Shown piece by piece: positions 43,330 to 53,025 of a stretch of DNA of 64,000 bases. The stretch comes from Vallitalea guaymasensis (GTDB lineage Bacteria; Bacillota; Clostridia; Lachnospirales; Vallitaleaceae): assembly GCF_018141425.1 (NCBI RefSeq), contig NZ_CP058561.1:2914001-2978000 (forward strand), written 5' to 3'. The translations under genes were made by a program, and so were the position numbers. How positions within the stretch are numbered: the first letter of the stretch is position 1; each line of letters opens with the position of its first letter. The notes beneath the pieces are model-generated. The model worked only from the letters and a program-made list of their open reading frames with translations. It was not told the DNA's origin and did no database searches.

Positions 43330-43339
43330 ATACTTATGT

Positions 43340-43375
43340 AAGATGGCTATGATGTAAGTCATAACCATCTTTATT
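43340..43375 (+). terminator. Hairpin after the binding-protein gene
   Basis: AAGATGGCTATGA (43340-43352) pairs with TCATAACCATCTT (43359-43371) with one mismatch, followed by a weak TATT tail. Placed between transporter and enzyme genes, it more likely gives partial termination or mRNA stabilisation. Confidence 0.5.
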
Positions 43376-43400
43376 AGAATATATAGCAATGGAGGATAAT

Positions 43401-44783
43401 ATGTCAGAATTAGATCAATTAGAAGAAATAGAGGACATGGTTGAAGAAGGTGTCCATAATTATAGTACCGAAGAACATTATGTAGTACCAACAGACCCAA
43501 AAGTACTTGCCAAACTTGAATGGTTTCAAGATCAGAAATTAGCGCTGATGATGCATTGGGGAGTCTATTCTCAGATTGGGATAGTAGAATCTTGGGCATT
43601 AAGTGATGCTGATGCAGAATGGTCAAGAAATTGTGTTGATTGGGAAGTAACAGGAGAAGAGTTCAAGAAACAGTATTTTGAAATGAATAAAACCTTCAAC
43701 CCTATACGTTTCCAACCAGAAAAATGGGCTGAAATTGCCAAAGAAGCAGGTATGAGATACTTTATCTTCACAACAAAACACCACGATGGATTCTGCATGT
43801 GGGATACTAGTTACTCTGATTATAAAATAACCAATGAAGACTGTCCTTTCCATACCCATAGATATGCAGATGTATGTGCTCATCTTTTCGAAGCTTTCCG
43901 TAGAAAAGGAATTGGTATAGCTACATATTTCTCAAAAGCGGATTGGCATATAGATAGTTATTGGAGTACAAAATTTGAAAAAGGAAGTTATCAGAATAGA
44001 GGACCATCCTATAATCCATCTGATTATCCAGAAGAGTGGGAACGATTTGTACAGTTTACCCAAAATCAAATTATGGAATTAGGAACCAAGTATGGAAAAA
44101 TAGATATCATGTGGTTTGATGCTGGATGGGTTTGTAAGGAAAATAATCAGGATATACGATTAGGTGAAGTAATTGACAAAATAAGAAAGTTCCAGCCAGG
44201 AATGTTATGTGCTGATAGAACTGTTGGCGGAGCTTATGAAAATTATGTAACTCCAGAACAATGTGTACCAGATAAGCCACTAAGTATTCCATGGGAAAGC
44301 TGTATAACTTTAGGCAATTCCTTTGCATATTCTTATGAAGATAATTATAAGGATCCAAGAGAAGTTGTAAATCTACTTATTGATATAGTTGTAAAAGGTG
44401 GAAACTTAGCAATCAATGTTCCACCACAACCAGATGGACGTTTGCCACAAGAAGCCATTAGTTCATTAAAAGGACTAGGACAGTGGCTAAAGATTTATGG
44501 AGACGCAATTTATGGTACTAGAGTGTGCGAGCCTTATAAAAAAGATGGTATAGCTTTCACTAAAAAAGATGATACAGTATATGCTATTCAAGGATTCAAC
44601 AATGAGACAGATGTTGTTACAACAGAAGTTTTCATACCTTATGAAGGAAAAGTTAAAGAAATCAAATGCCTCAAAACAAATGAAGTGCTTGAATTTGACA
44701 AAAAAGATAATGGATATATGGTACACGTACCAGAACATCACTCAGATGAAGCACCATACGCAAGAGTTTTTAGTTTAATATAG
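43401..44783 (+). CDS. GH29 alpha-L-fucosidase (first copy)
   Basis: The protein (460 residues from ATG 43401, which has GGAGGA 5 bp upstream, unlike the in-frame ATG at 43389) matches GH29. Motifs are HWGVYSQIG, FIFTTKHHDGFCMWDT and the nucleophile Asp240 in IMWFDAGW. GH29 enzymes retain configuration and remove alpha-linked L-fucose. No signal peptide is present, so it acts on imported glycan. A small beta-domain ends the protein (about 385-460). A second GH29 lies two genes on; different linkages, such as alpha-1,6 core versus alpha-1,2/3/4, may explain two copies. Confidence 0.92.
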   Translation: MSELDQLEEIEDMVEEGVHNYSTEEHYVVPTDPKVLAKLEWFQDQKLALMMHWGVYSQIGIVESWALSDADAEWSRNCVDWEVTGEEFKKQYFEMNKTFNPIRFQPEKWAEIAKEAGMRYFIFTTKHHDGFCMWDTSYSDYKITNEDCPFHTHRYADVCAHLFEAFRRKGIGIATYFSKADWHIDSYWSTKFEKGSYQNRGPSYNPSDYPEEWERFVQFTQNQIMELGTKYGKIDIMWFDAGWVCKENNQDIRLGEVIDKIRKFQPGMLCADRTVGGAYENYVTPEQCVPDKPLSIPWESCITLGNSFAYSYEDNYKDPREVVNLLIDIVVKGGNLAINVPPQPDGRLPQEAISSLKGLGQWLKIYGDAIYGTRVCEPYKKDGIAFTKKDDTVYAIQGFNNETDVVTTEVFIPYEGKVKEIKCLKTNEVLEFDKKDNGYMVHVPEHHSDEAPYARVFSLI

Positions 44784-44800
44784 AGAAAAAGGAGCCCCTT

Positions 44801-45850
44801 ATGACCCACATAAATTTAATTGGTTACGTATCAATAAAAGACCTAAAAAGATTCAAAGAAGAAGATATAAAAAAATCTGAAGTAATTAATTTAGCATTTG
44901 CAAAAATCTCTGAAGGAAAAGTTGTTTGTGATATTCTTTCGTATATTCCATACCTTGAAAAAGCAAGAGCTATCAATCCTGACATTTGTTTTGTACTATC
45001 CATTGGAGGATGGGGTGCAGGAGGATTCTCTATAGCATCAAAAACAGTGGAAAGCAGAAAGATATTAATTAAATCAGCCATTGATCTGATAGAAGAAGCA
45101 GGACTTGATGGAATTGATATAGATTGGGAATATCCATGTATCAGTGTTGCTGGAATAGATGCAGCCAAAGAAGATAAAGAGAATTTTACACATTTGATAA
45201 AAGAATTTCGTTTGTACTTAGATGAAAGAGGTATGGAAGATGCCTTGTTGACTATTGCAGCAGCAGGGGATGAGTATTTTATTAAATGTACTGAAATGGA
45301 TAAGATTCACCCTTATCTTGATTATGTTCAATTGATGACTTATGACCTTCGTGGAGGATTTACAGTTGTTACAGGACATCATGCTAATTTGTATAGTTAC
45401 CAAGAAGATCTATCAAGAGCAAGTGCTGATAAAGCTGTAAGGAAATATATAAAAGCAGGTGTGCCAGCCAATAAATTGGTAGTCGGTGCTGCTTTTTATT
45501 CAAGAATGTGGGAAGGGGTTCCTGATGTTCAACATGGCTTCATGCAGATGGCGAAAACCACAGGAGGCTATGGACCAAGTTTTCATGATCTATTGGAAGG
45601 TTACATTGATAAGAATGGATTTGTTAGATATTGGGATAAAGAGGCAAAAGCACCTTATTTATTTAATGGAGATTGTTTTATCAGTTATGAAGATCAAGAT
45701 TCTCTATTCCATAAAATTGATTATATTCAGAAACAAGGATTATATGGATTGATGTATTGGGAATACGGAACAGATCGTAGTGGTACACTATTAAGCTTTA
45801 TTGACCAAGAAAGAAAAAAGATAAGTATTAATAATGGAGGAGAAAGCTAA
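44801..45850 (+). CDS. GH18 glycosidase, cytoplasmic
   Basis: The 349-residue protein has the GH18 barrel: SIGGWGAGGFS (strand 3), the catalytic motif DGIDIDWEYP with Glu110, QLMTYDLRGG (strand 6) and GLMYWEYGTD at the last strand. GH18 members hydrolyse beta-1,4 bonds next to N-acetylglucosamine: chitinases or endo-beta-N-acetylglucosaminidases. No signal peptide is present, so a short imported substrate is expected, such as a chitobiose core. It shares a TAATG overlap with the following fucosidase, so translation is coupled. Confidence 0.9.
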   Translation: MTHINLIGYVSIKDLKRFKEEDIKKSEVINLAFAKISEGKVVCDILSYIPYLEKARAINPDICFVLSIGGWGAGGFSIASKTVESRKILIKSAIDLIEEAGLDGIDIDWEYPCISVAGIDAAKEDKENFTHLIKEFRLYLDERGMEDALLTIAAAGDEYFIKCTEMDKIHPYLDYVQLMTYDLRGGFTVVTGHHANLYSYQEDLSRASADKAVRKYIKAGVPANKLVVGAAFYSRMWEGVPDVQHGFMQMAKTTGGYGPSFHDLLEGYIDKNGFVRYWDKEAKAPYLFNGDCFISYEDQDSLFHKIDYIQKQGLYGLMYWEYGTDRSGTLLSFIDQERKKISINNGGES

Positions 45851-47136
45851 TGGAAAAATGGTTTGAAGAAGCCAGATTAGGAATTTTTATTCATTATGGA
45901 ATATATGCGGTAGATGGCGTTGCAGAATCATGGTCATTTTATCATAACCGTGTTCCATATGATAAATATATGAAACAACTGGATGGTTTCACTGCATCAA
46001 AATTTGACGCTGACCACTGGGCTGATATTATTGCAAAATCAGGAGCAAAATATGCGGTGTTAACAACAAAACATCATGATGGAGTAGCACTTTTTGATTC
46101 TCAGTACAGTGATTTGAATGTGGTGAAAAGTACTCCAGCCAAAAGGGATATTATTAAAGAATATGCAGAAGCCATTAAGAAGAGAGGTATAAGATGTGGT
46201 ATGTACTATTCTCTAATTGATTGGTCTCATCCCGATTATGCCAGTGTTTTTGAAGATGGAAAAGTTCCAGAAGATCTCTCGGAGGTTAATGGATATTCCT
46301 ATCCAGCAGATGGAAAACAGGATTTTGAAGCGTGGGAAAGATTTTTGGAATTTAATAACAATCAGTTAAAAGAAGTTCTAAGCAACTATGGAAAAGTAGA
46401 TTTGTTATGGTTTGATGGAGATTGGGAACGTAGTGCAAAAATGTGGCGCTTACCTGATTTCAAGGATTACTTAAAATCATTCAATGATAAGTTGATAATA
46501 AATTCAAGATTACAAGGATATGGTGACTATAAGACACCTGAACAAGGACTTCCGATTACAAGGCCTGAAGGTCCTTGGGAATTCTGTACAACAATAAACA
46601 GTTCTTGGGGTTATGTTCCTGATGATAATCATTACAAATCCTTGAATCAGTTGATTCGTATGTTTTGCGATTGTATAACAATGGGTGGAAATATGCTATT
46701 GGATATTGGTCCAAAAGAAGATGGAAGCATTGTACCAGAAGAAGAAGAACTTCTAATAGGCATTGGTGATTGGATTAGAGATAATGAGGAGGCAATATAC
46801 GGTACAAAAGAAGGTATAATGACTCGTTATTATCTAGGAGGCTCTACAATGTCTCATGATGAAGAAACCCTTTATCTGTTTGTATATGATAATCCAAAAG
46901 AGAATGTATGCTTGAAAGGATTATGCAATAAGGTTAAGAAGGCTACTGTATTACATTCAGGAAAAGAGTTGAACTATGAAATTCATGGTGGTGTACCTTG
47001 GTTTAATATACCTGGAACCATATGGTTTGATTTAACACCAGAAGATTGTCATGAAAATGTAACTGTATTGAAGATAGAAGTTGAAGGTAAAATAGAGATG
47101 TATGGCGGCAGTGGTGCTGTTGTAACACATAACTAG
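45850..47136 (+). CDS. GH29 alpha-L-fucosidase (second copy)
   Basis: The 428-residue protein shows the GH29 elements FIHYGIYAVDGVAESW, VLTTKHHDGVALFDS and the nucleophile Asp189 in LLWFDGDW. It is clearly diverged from the first copy. It begins inside the stop codon of the GH18 gene (1-bp overlap), which suggests stoichiometric expression and sequential use of one substrate. No signal peptide is seen. Confidence 0.92.
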   Translation: MEKWFEEARLGIFIHYGIYAVDGVAESWSFYHNRVPYDKYMKQLDGFTASKFDADHWADIIAKSGAKYAVLTTKHHDGVALFDSQYSDLNVVKSTPAKRDIIKEYAEAIKKRGIRCGMYYSLIDWSHPDYASVFEDGKVPEDLSEVNGYSYPADGKQDFEAWERFLEFNNNQLKEVLSNYGKVDLLWFDGDWERSAKMWRLPDFKDYLKSFNDKLIINSRLQGYGDYKTPEQGLPITRPEGPWEFCTTINSSWGYVPDDNHYKSLNQLIRMFCDCITMGGNMLLDIGPKEDGSIVPEEEELLIGIGDWIRDNEEAIYGTKEGIMTRYYLGGSTMSHDEETLYLFVYDNPKENVCLKGLCNKVKKATVLHSGKELNYEIHGGVPWFNIPGTIWFDLTPEDCHENVTVLKIEVEGKIEMYGGSGAVVTHN

Positions 47137-47144
47137 GAGGAAAA

Positions 47145-50100
47145 ATGAATTCATTAAGAGTACCAATACCTAAGATTGATTTCAATCCACCGGTATATTA
47201 TTGTAAGCGAGCAACAAAACCTTTTGTTCTTGATGGAAATCTACATAAAGAATTTTGGGAGGATGCTCCATTCACTAGTCTATTTGTAGATATTGAAGGA
47301 GACAGTAAACCCAAACCTTACATGGATACACAAGTCAAGATGTTATGGGATGATGAGAATTTTTATTTTGGTGGAATTCTCCATGGAGAAGAAATATGGG
47401 CAACTTTAACTGAAAGAGACTGTGTTATATTTCACGATAACGATTTTGAAATCTTCATAGATCCAGATTCAGACACCCATGGTTATTTTGAATTTGAGAT
47501 GAATGCTTTTAATACAGTGTGGGATTTGTTTTTAACAAAACCTTATCGTGATACGGGAGGAAGACCTCTTAATGGGTGGGATATCAAAGGGCTTCAGTCA
47601 GCTGTCAAGATTAAAGGCAAAATAAATGAAATCAATCCAGATAATAAATATTGGATGGTGGAAGTTGTAATTCCTTTTGATTCTTTGAAAGAAATGGCAC
47701 CAAAATCACAAAAGCCACAAGTAGGTGATTATTACAGAGTTAATTTCTCCAGAGTTCAATGGCATGTAGATGCTGTTGATGGAAAATACGTTAAGAAAGA
47801 CCGTCCCGAAGAAAATTGGGTATGGTCACCAACTGGCTTAGTAAATATCCATTATCCAGAGTTATGGGGATTCGTCTTTTTTACTGACAAAGGTGAAAAC
47901 TATGATCTTCCTGAGGTGGAATACTTAAAATGGGAATTAAGAAAATATTATTATTATGAGCACAGATATTATGATAGATATGGCAGCTTTACTACAGATA
48001 TCACTGCTTTAGATATGGAAATGGAAACTTCTATATGTCCAAGGATTGAAATTTCTAGTAGAAGCTTTGAAATCTCTTGCTTAACAAAAGATGGAAGTAA
48101 GCAAGTAGTAATTTATCAAGAGGGAAAAACAAGTGTATTGGAACAAGAAGAATATGAAAAGAAACTAAGAAAAGTTCCTTATTCATTGATGCAGGAGATG
48201 AGTGAGTCAGAACAAGAGTGTATGAAGTTTCTCTATGAGTTCATGCCTTTATCCGATATTGCTGATTATGACCCAAAGCTATTCTTGCAATTTGTCCGTC
48301 ATAGCCTATGGGTAAAAGAAAATATGCCTTGGGGAGATATAATTGATCATAATGATTTCTTGAATTATGTACTCCATTTTAGAGTAAACAATGAGGATTT
48401 GGAATTCTACAGCTCAGTATTTTATGAAGAATTAGCACCGAGGATTAAGGGATTGACCATGGAAGAGGCAGCTATTGAAGTCAATTATTGGTGTTTTGAA
48501 AAAGCCACTTATCAGTCAACTAATTCACGAACTGGTTCTCCTTTTACAGTGATTAAGAATGCTTTTGGTCGATGCGGAGAAGAATCAACTTTTGTGGTAG
48601 CAGCTCTTAGAAGTGTTGGGATACCTGCAAGACAATGTTATACCCCAAGGTGGAGCCATTGTGATGATAATCATGCTTGGGTGGAAGTATATACAGAGAA
48701 AGGATGGCGTTTCTTGGGAGCTTGTGAACCAGAGGTACAGTTGAATCATGGCTGGTTCAGATTACCTGCATCAAAAGCAATGCTTATTCACAGCCGTGTA
48801 CTTTCAAACCGTTGCTCAGACGAAGTAATTACAAAACAAACGGACCGCATGACTGAAATTAATGTTTTATCTCATTATGCTGAGACTAAGAAAATAACTG
48901 TTTCAATCAAGGATGAAAACAATTGTCCCGTACAAGATGCAATAGTTCGATTTGAGGTAGTCAATTATTGTGAGTTTTATCCTATTGCTCAATTAAAAAC
49001 TGATGCTAAGGGTAATGTATCTTTTGTAACAGGTCTAGGGGATCTAATGATCTATGTATATAAAGGAAACTCTTTTACCTATAGTAAAATGGATGTTTCC
49101 CATGAAGAACATAAGGTTCTGACCCTAAAAGATGAAATACCTATGGCCTCAGATATAGAAAACTGGATTATGATTCCACCAAAAGGTGGTATAGAAGAAG
49201 AACAACCCTATGCAGAAGAAGAAATGCAAGAGCAGAAAAGAAGAAATGATAAGGCTGTAGAGCAGAGAAAAGCATTTGAAGAAACATTCTTCAATGAAAC
49301 CACTAGTAAAGAAGAAGCAAAGAGATTTTTACTACTTAATGAAGAAATTTCTGAGTGCTTAGTAAAAGCTAGGGGAAATCATAAAGAGATTCTAACTTTC
49401 TTAGATGATAGTTCCCAAGATGAGCTATATCTGAAAGTAAAACTGTTAAAAGCTTTACCACAAAAAGACTTATCGGATATATTAGCATTGGATTTGGAAG
49501 AGCATTTTGCATATTCAATAAAATATAGAGATGATTGGGAAGAAGATATTTTTGTTGAATATATTATGAATCCAAGGATATGGATAGAAAAAATAAGATT
49601 GTATAGGAAAGAGATTCTTGCATTCTTTACAGAGGAACAGAAGAAATGTTTTAGAGAAGAACCATTGGAATTAAAAAGATGGATGGAATCTAATCTATAC
49701 CTAATAAAGGATAAGGAATACTCCAATCTGAACACCTCTCCTACAGGAATGCTAAAGGTAAGAGGCGGTAATAAAATATCTCATAACATTTTCTTCGTTG
49801 CTGTATTACGTTCATTAGGTATTCCGGCAAAGATTGAAAAGACTGATGGAAAATTAGCTTATTATAAAAATAGGCAATGGCAATTCATCTACGAAGATGA
49901 AAATGTAGATTCCAAAGAGGTTAGTAAGCTAATATTAACACGTGATAATAGTCATGTGGAATACTATAAAAACTATACAGTATCACGTTTTGAAAATGGA
50001 TATTATAAAACCTTAGAATTAGATGAAATACCTTGGGAAGATAATAAAGTAGAATATACCCTAGAAGAAGGATATTATCGAGTCATTACAGCTAATAGAC

Positions 50101-50630
50101 AACATGATGAATCTAACAGGGTTCGTGTTGTTAATTGCCAGATTATAAAAGATCAGTCCACAACGGTACCATTGATTCTAGATAAAGGTAATAATGAAAA
50201 GAAACAAGTAGCAGTAAAAGATTATTCTCTGATCTCTAAGAACAATGAACAATGTAATTTATATGAATTTATAGACACAAAAAGGATTGTTTGCTGGATT
50301 AAACCGGGAGCGGAGCCTACAGAGCATCTGCTTAACGAGATAATTGAATTAAAAGAAGCATATGGACAATTATCCAAAGAGGTTATCCTATTGATTCAAC
50401 ATGTAGAAGAATTCAACGATCCAACCTTGATGAAGGCTTGTAAAGAAGTATCATCACTAAAAGTTCTAATTGAATCAAGTTTTAGTTTAGATGATATATA
50501 TGAAGGATTCAATATGAAAGACTGTCGATTACCTTTAGCCATGATTGCAGAAGATAGACAAGGAATCTTTGGATGGTGTGGTTATCAAGTAGGTATCGGG
50601 CAGTTACTTATAGAAAGCATTAACGATTAG
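47145..50630 (+). CDS. Multidomain transglutaminase-fold protein of a glycan operon
   Basis: The 1161-residue protein has no signal peptide. Residues about 15-240 are a CBM9-like beta-sandwich (FVLDGNLHKEFWEDAPF, DNDFEIFIDPD). Residues about 420-560 are a transglutaminase-like core with Cys477 in GRCGEE and His510 in DNHAWVEVY. The usual catalytic Asp position reads GACEPE, so Glu528 may serve. A second transglutaminase-like segment (about 865-925, RGGNKISHNIFFVAVLRSLGIP) lacks the cysteine. The last ~120 residues look thioredoxin-like. Peptide:N-glycanases share this fold and the RCGE motif. In an operon of fucosidases and GH18/GH130 enzymes, glycopeptide or Asn-GlcNAc amide cleavage is an attractive, unproven role. 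Confidence 0.75.
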   Translation: MNSLRVPIPKIDFNPPVYYCKRATKPFVLDGNLHKEFWEDAPFTSLFVDIEGDSKPKPYMDTQVKMLWDDENFYFGGILHGEEIWATLTERDCVIFHDNDFEIFIDPDSDTHGYFEFEMNAFNTVWDLFLTKPYRDTGGRPLNGWDIKGLQSAVKIKGKINEINPDNKYWMVEVVIPFDSLKEMAPKSQKPQVGDYYRVNFSRVQWHVDAVDGKYVKKDRPEENWVWSPTGLVNIHYPELWGFVFFTDKGENYDLPEVEYLKWELRKYYYYEHRYYDRYGSFTTDITALDMEMETSICPRIEISSRSFEISCLTKDGSKQVVIYQEGKTSVLEQEEYEKKLRKVPYSLMQEMSESEQECMKFLYEFMPLSDIADYDPKLFLQFVRHSLWVKENMPWGDIIDHNDFLNYVLHFRVNNEDLEFYSSVFYEELAPRIKGLTMEEAAIEVNYWCFEKATYQSTNSRTGSPFTVIKNAFGRCGEESTFVVAALRSVGIPARQCYTPRWSHCDDNHAWVEVYTEKGWRFLGACEPEVQLNHGWFRLPASKAMLIHSRVLSNRCSDEVITKQTDRMTEINVLSHYAETKKITVSIKDENNCPVQDAIVRFEVVNYCEFYPIAQLKTDAKGNVSFVTGLGDLMIYVYKGNSFTYSKMDVSHEEHKVLTLKDEIPMASDIENWIMIPPKGGIEEEQPYAEEEMQEQKRRNDKAVEQRKAFEETFFNETTSKEEAKRFLLLNEEISECLVKARGNHKEILTFLDDSSQDELYLKVKLLKALPQKDLSDILALDLEEHFAYSIKYRDDWEEDIFVEYIMNPRIWIEKIRLYRKEILAFFTEEQKKCFREEPLELKRWMESNLYLIKDKEYSNLNTSPTGMLKVRGGNKISHNIFFVAVLRSLGIPAKIEKTDGKLAYYKNRQWQFIYEDENVDSKEVSKLILTRDNSHVEYYKNYTVSRFENGYYKTLELDEIPWEDNKVEYTLEEGYYRVITANRQHDESNRVRVVNCQIIKDQSTTVPLILDKGNNEKKQVAVKDYSLISKNNEQCNLYEFIDTKRIVCWIKPGAEPTEHLLNEIIELKEAYGQLSKEVILLIQHVEEFNDPTLMKACKEVSSLKVLIESSFSLDDIYEGFNMKDCRLPLAMIAEDRQGIFGWCGYQVGIGQLLIESIND

Positions 50631-50658
50631 ATTTGTTAGCTAATTTATACTTAACTTA

Positions 50659-50687
50659 TTGCCATGAGTTTCCTTAAATGTTATAAT
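50659..50687 (+). promoter_or_regulatory. Promoter of the LacI-family gene
   Basis: TTGCCA (50659-50664) and TATAAT (50682-50687) are 17 bp apart, about 40 bp before the ATG. The regulator and the GH130 gene therefore have their own transcript in addition to possible read-through. Confidence 0.65.
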
Positions 50688-50727
50688 ATCAAAGGATAAG
50701 GAAAATGTTAAAAAGGGGAGTCTAACA

Positions 50728-51732
50728 ATGAAGAAAATCAAAAAAGTTACTATGCAAGATATAGCAGATGCGTTAGGAGTTAGTAAAGTAACAATTTCTA
50801 AAGCATTAAATGATAAAGATGGTGTTGGACCTGAATTAAAAGAACAGATATTACAAAAAGCTGAAGAATTTGGCTATCGTTTATCAAAAAATTCAAAAGA
50901 TAAAGTAAAGAATATTGCTATATTTTTAGACCACAAATATTTTGGTGAAGGCACAAAAGCATACTTCTATGTAAAAATCTATCAAATGATATCAAAGCAT
51001 TTAAGTGAAATTGGTTATATTGGAGTTCTCACAACGGTAAATCCTCTCAATCATGGAAAGGAACTGGAACAAATCATTAGTAATCAAAACATTGAAGGTA
51101 TAATCATTCTTGGAAACCTGGAGGAAGAATTTTTGTCAAAAGTCAGAAAGATAAGGTTACCTAAGGTATTTGTTGATTATTATGATGAACTTTCCAATAC
51201 GGATTGTGTTCTTTCTGAGAATATCTACAGTACATATGAGATTACCAAGCATCTACTTAATTATGCACATCATTACATTGGTTTTGTAGGTTCAATCTCT
51301 GTTACTCAAAGTATATCAGATAGATATCTAGGATATAAGAGAGCTTTAATGGAAAGAAAGATTCCCATTAGACAAGAGTGGATTATTGATGATAGAGATG
51401 CACATAACGAAGCAATAGAATTCCAACTTCCAGAAGAGATGCCAACAGCTTTTGTATGTAATTGTGACGAAACAGCACATCGTTTTATTAAATGCTTGAA
51501 AAAACAAGGTTATAGAGTTCCCGAAGACATTTCAATCGTAAGCTTTGATAACGATATATATGCTGATATCTGTGAACCAAAATTAACAACTGTTGCTGTA
51601 GACATTGAAGGCATAGCAAAGACTACAGTGAAACTAATTAAAAGAAAAGTAGAAAGATCCCCTTATTATACAAAAGGAGTATCCATGGTGAATGGTAAAA
51701 TCATTTATCGAGATTCAGTGGCAAAGAATTAA
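50728..51732 (+). CDS. LacI family transcriptional regulator
   Basis: The 334-residue protein has the LacI helix-turn-helix (TMQDIADALGVSKVTISKALN), a hinge and a periplasmic-binding-protein-like sugar-sensing domain with late segments SIVSFDNDIYADICEPKLTTV. It sits inside the glycan operon and most likely represses it until a breakdown product appears. The effector could be a fucosylated or mannosyl-GlcNAc saccharide. Its own promoter lies just upstream. Confidence 0.9.
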   Translation: MKKIKKVTMQDIADALGVSKVTISKALNDKDGVGPELKEQILQKAEEFGYRLSKNSKDKVKNIAIFLDHKYFGEGTKAYFYVKIYQMISKHLSEIGYIGVLTTVNPLNHGKELEQIISNQNIEGIIILGNLEEEFLSKVRKIRLPKVFVDYYDELSNTDCVLSENIYSTYEITKHLLNYAHHYIGFVGSISVTQSISDRYLGYKRALMERKIPIRQEWIIDDRDAHNEAIEFQLPEEMPTAFVCNCDETAHRFIKCLKKQGYRVPEDISIVSFDNDIYADICEPKLTTVAVDIEGIAKTTVKLIKRKVERSPYYTKGVSMVNGKIIYRDSVAKN

Positions 51733-51754
51733 GTAGGATTTGGAGGAGTAGAAA

Positions 51755-52741
51755 TTGGCAAAAATTATTGGAAATAAATTAAAAAATATACCATGGCAGG
51801 AAAGAACTGAAGAAGATTCTATGCCAATATGGAGATATTCAAAAAATCCTATTATCAATAGAAATGCAATACCTAGTTCAAATAGTATTTTTAACAGTGC
51901 GGTTATACCTTTTGAAGATGGATTCGCAGGTGTATTCAGATGTGATTCCAAATCAGTGAGTATGAATATCTATTCTGGATTCAGCAAAGATGGAATTCAT
52001 TGGAATATAAACCACGATCCTATCGAGTTTCAAGGAGAGAATGAAGAAATACTCCGTAAAGAGTATCGTTATGACCCAAGAGTGTGTTTTATAGAAGACC
52101 GTTACTATATAACATGGTGCAATGGTTATCATGGTCCCACAATAGGAATGGGTTATACTTTTGATTTCAAGACTTTCCATCAAACGGAAAACGCATTCTT
52201 ACCTTATAATCGAAATGGAGTTTTATTTCCACGTAAAATAGGCGATTATTATGCAATGCTCAGTAGACCAAGTGACACAGGACATACACCTTTTGGTGAT
52301 ATCTTCTACAGTCAAAGTAAAGATATGGAATATTGGGGTCATCATCGTCATGTAATGAGTACAGTTAAAGGTAAATCAGCTTGGCAAAGTACAAAAATCG
52401 GTCCAGGACCAGTACCAATAGAAACTGATGAAGGATGGTTACTCATATACCATGGTGTTATAACTACATGTAATGGTTATGTATATAGAATGGGATGCGC
52501 ACTTCTTGATTTAGACCAACCCTGGAAAGTAAAAATGCGCTCATCAGATTACATATTAGCACCTTATGAATTATATGAATGTGTAGGAGACGTACCAAAT
52601 GTAGTTTTCCCATGTGCCACACTAACTGATTCAGAAACAGGAAGAATAGCTATATACTATGGCTGTGCAGACACAGTTACTAGTCTAGCCTTTACAACTG
52701 TCGATGAACTAATGAAATACATGAAGGAAAATCCATTATAG
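51755..52741 (+). CDS. GH130 beta-mannoside phosphorylase-like enzyme
   Basis: The 328-residue protein is a five-bladed beta-propeller of the GH130 type: [43 protein letters not shown] and [10 protein letters not shown]130 enzymes phosphorolyse beta-1,4-mannosides with release of mannose-1-phosphate. One known group acts on Man-beta-1,4-GlcNAc from N-glycan cores. It starts 22 bp after the LacI gene at TTG (RBS GGAGGAG). The absence of a signal peptide fits cytoplasmic phosphorolysis, which saves ATP. The assignment to a GlcNAc-linked substrate is context-based. Confidence 0.82.
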   Translation: MAKIIGNKLKNIPWQERTEEDSMPIWRYSKNPIINRNAIPSSNSIFNSAVIPFEDGFAGVFRCDSKSVSMNIYSGFSKDGIHWNINHDPIEFQGENEEILRKEYRYDPRVCFIEDRYYITWCNGYHGPTIGMGYTFDFKTFHQTENAFLPYNRNGVLFPRKIGDYYAMLSRPSDTGHTPFGDIFYSQSKDMEYWGHHRHVMSTVKGKSAWQSTKIGPGPVPIETDEGWLLIYHGVITTCNGYVYRMGCALLDLDQPWKVKMRSSDYILAPYELYECVGDVPNVVFPCATLTDSETGRIAIYYGCADTVTSLAFTTVDELMKYMKENPL

Positions 52742-52764
52742 ATTATATTATATATAAATGAAAT

Positions 52765-52786
52765 AGGGCTGAATCAGCCCTTTTTT
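52765..52786 (+). terminator. Rho-independent terminator after the GH130 gene
   Basis: AGGGCT-GAATC-AGCCCT is followed by TTTTT. It closes the glycan cluster. Confidence 0.8.
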
Positions 52787-52820
52787 GTATTCTTGATAAA
52801 TAAAAAATGATTTACACCGA

Positions 52821-53007
52821 GAGGCTGTTGGATAATACATTTTAACGTCAATATCAAGGAAGATAGACTAGGTTTAGCGGTAAGCGAAGTCATGGACGAC
52901 GTAGCACATACCCTTTAAACAGGACGTTTAAGGGTATGAATAGCTAAACCTAGTCTATTTTCCAAAACTTGTAGCCATCTCTAAAAATGTATTTTCCAAT
53001 AGCCCCG
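52821..53007. repeat. Long interrupted palindrome, MITE-like
   Basis: Ends near GGCTGTTGGATAATACATTTT (52823-52843) are repeated inverted at 52983-53004. Inside, AGACTAGGTTTAGC (52863-52878 region) matches GCTAAACCTAGTCT (52942-52957 region), and CATACCCTTTAAAC matches GTTTAAGGGTATG around 52917-52938. Nested arms would fold the whole ~185 bp into one branched hairpin. No ORF is inside. Confidence 0.65.
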
Positions 53008-53025
53008 ACTGTTAGGTTTATTTTA

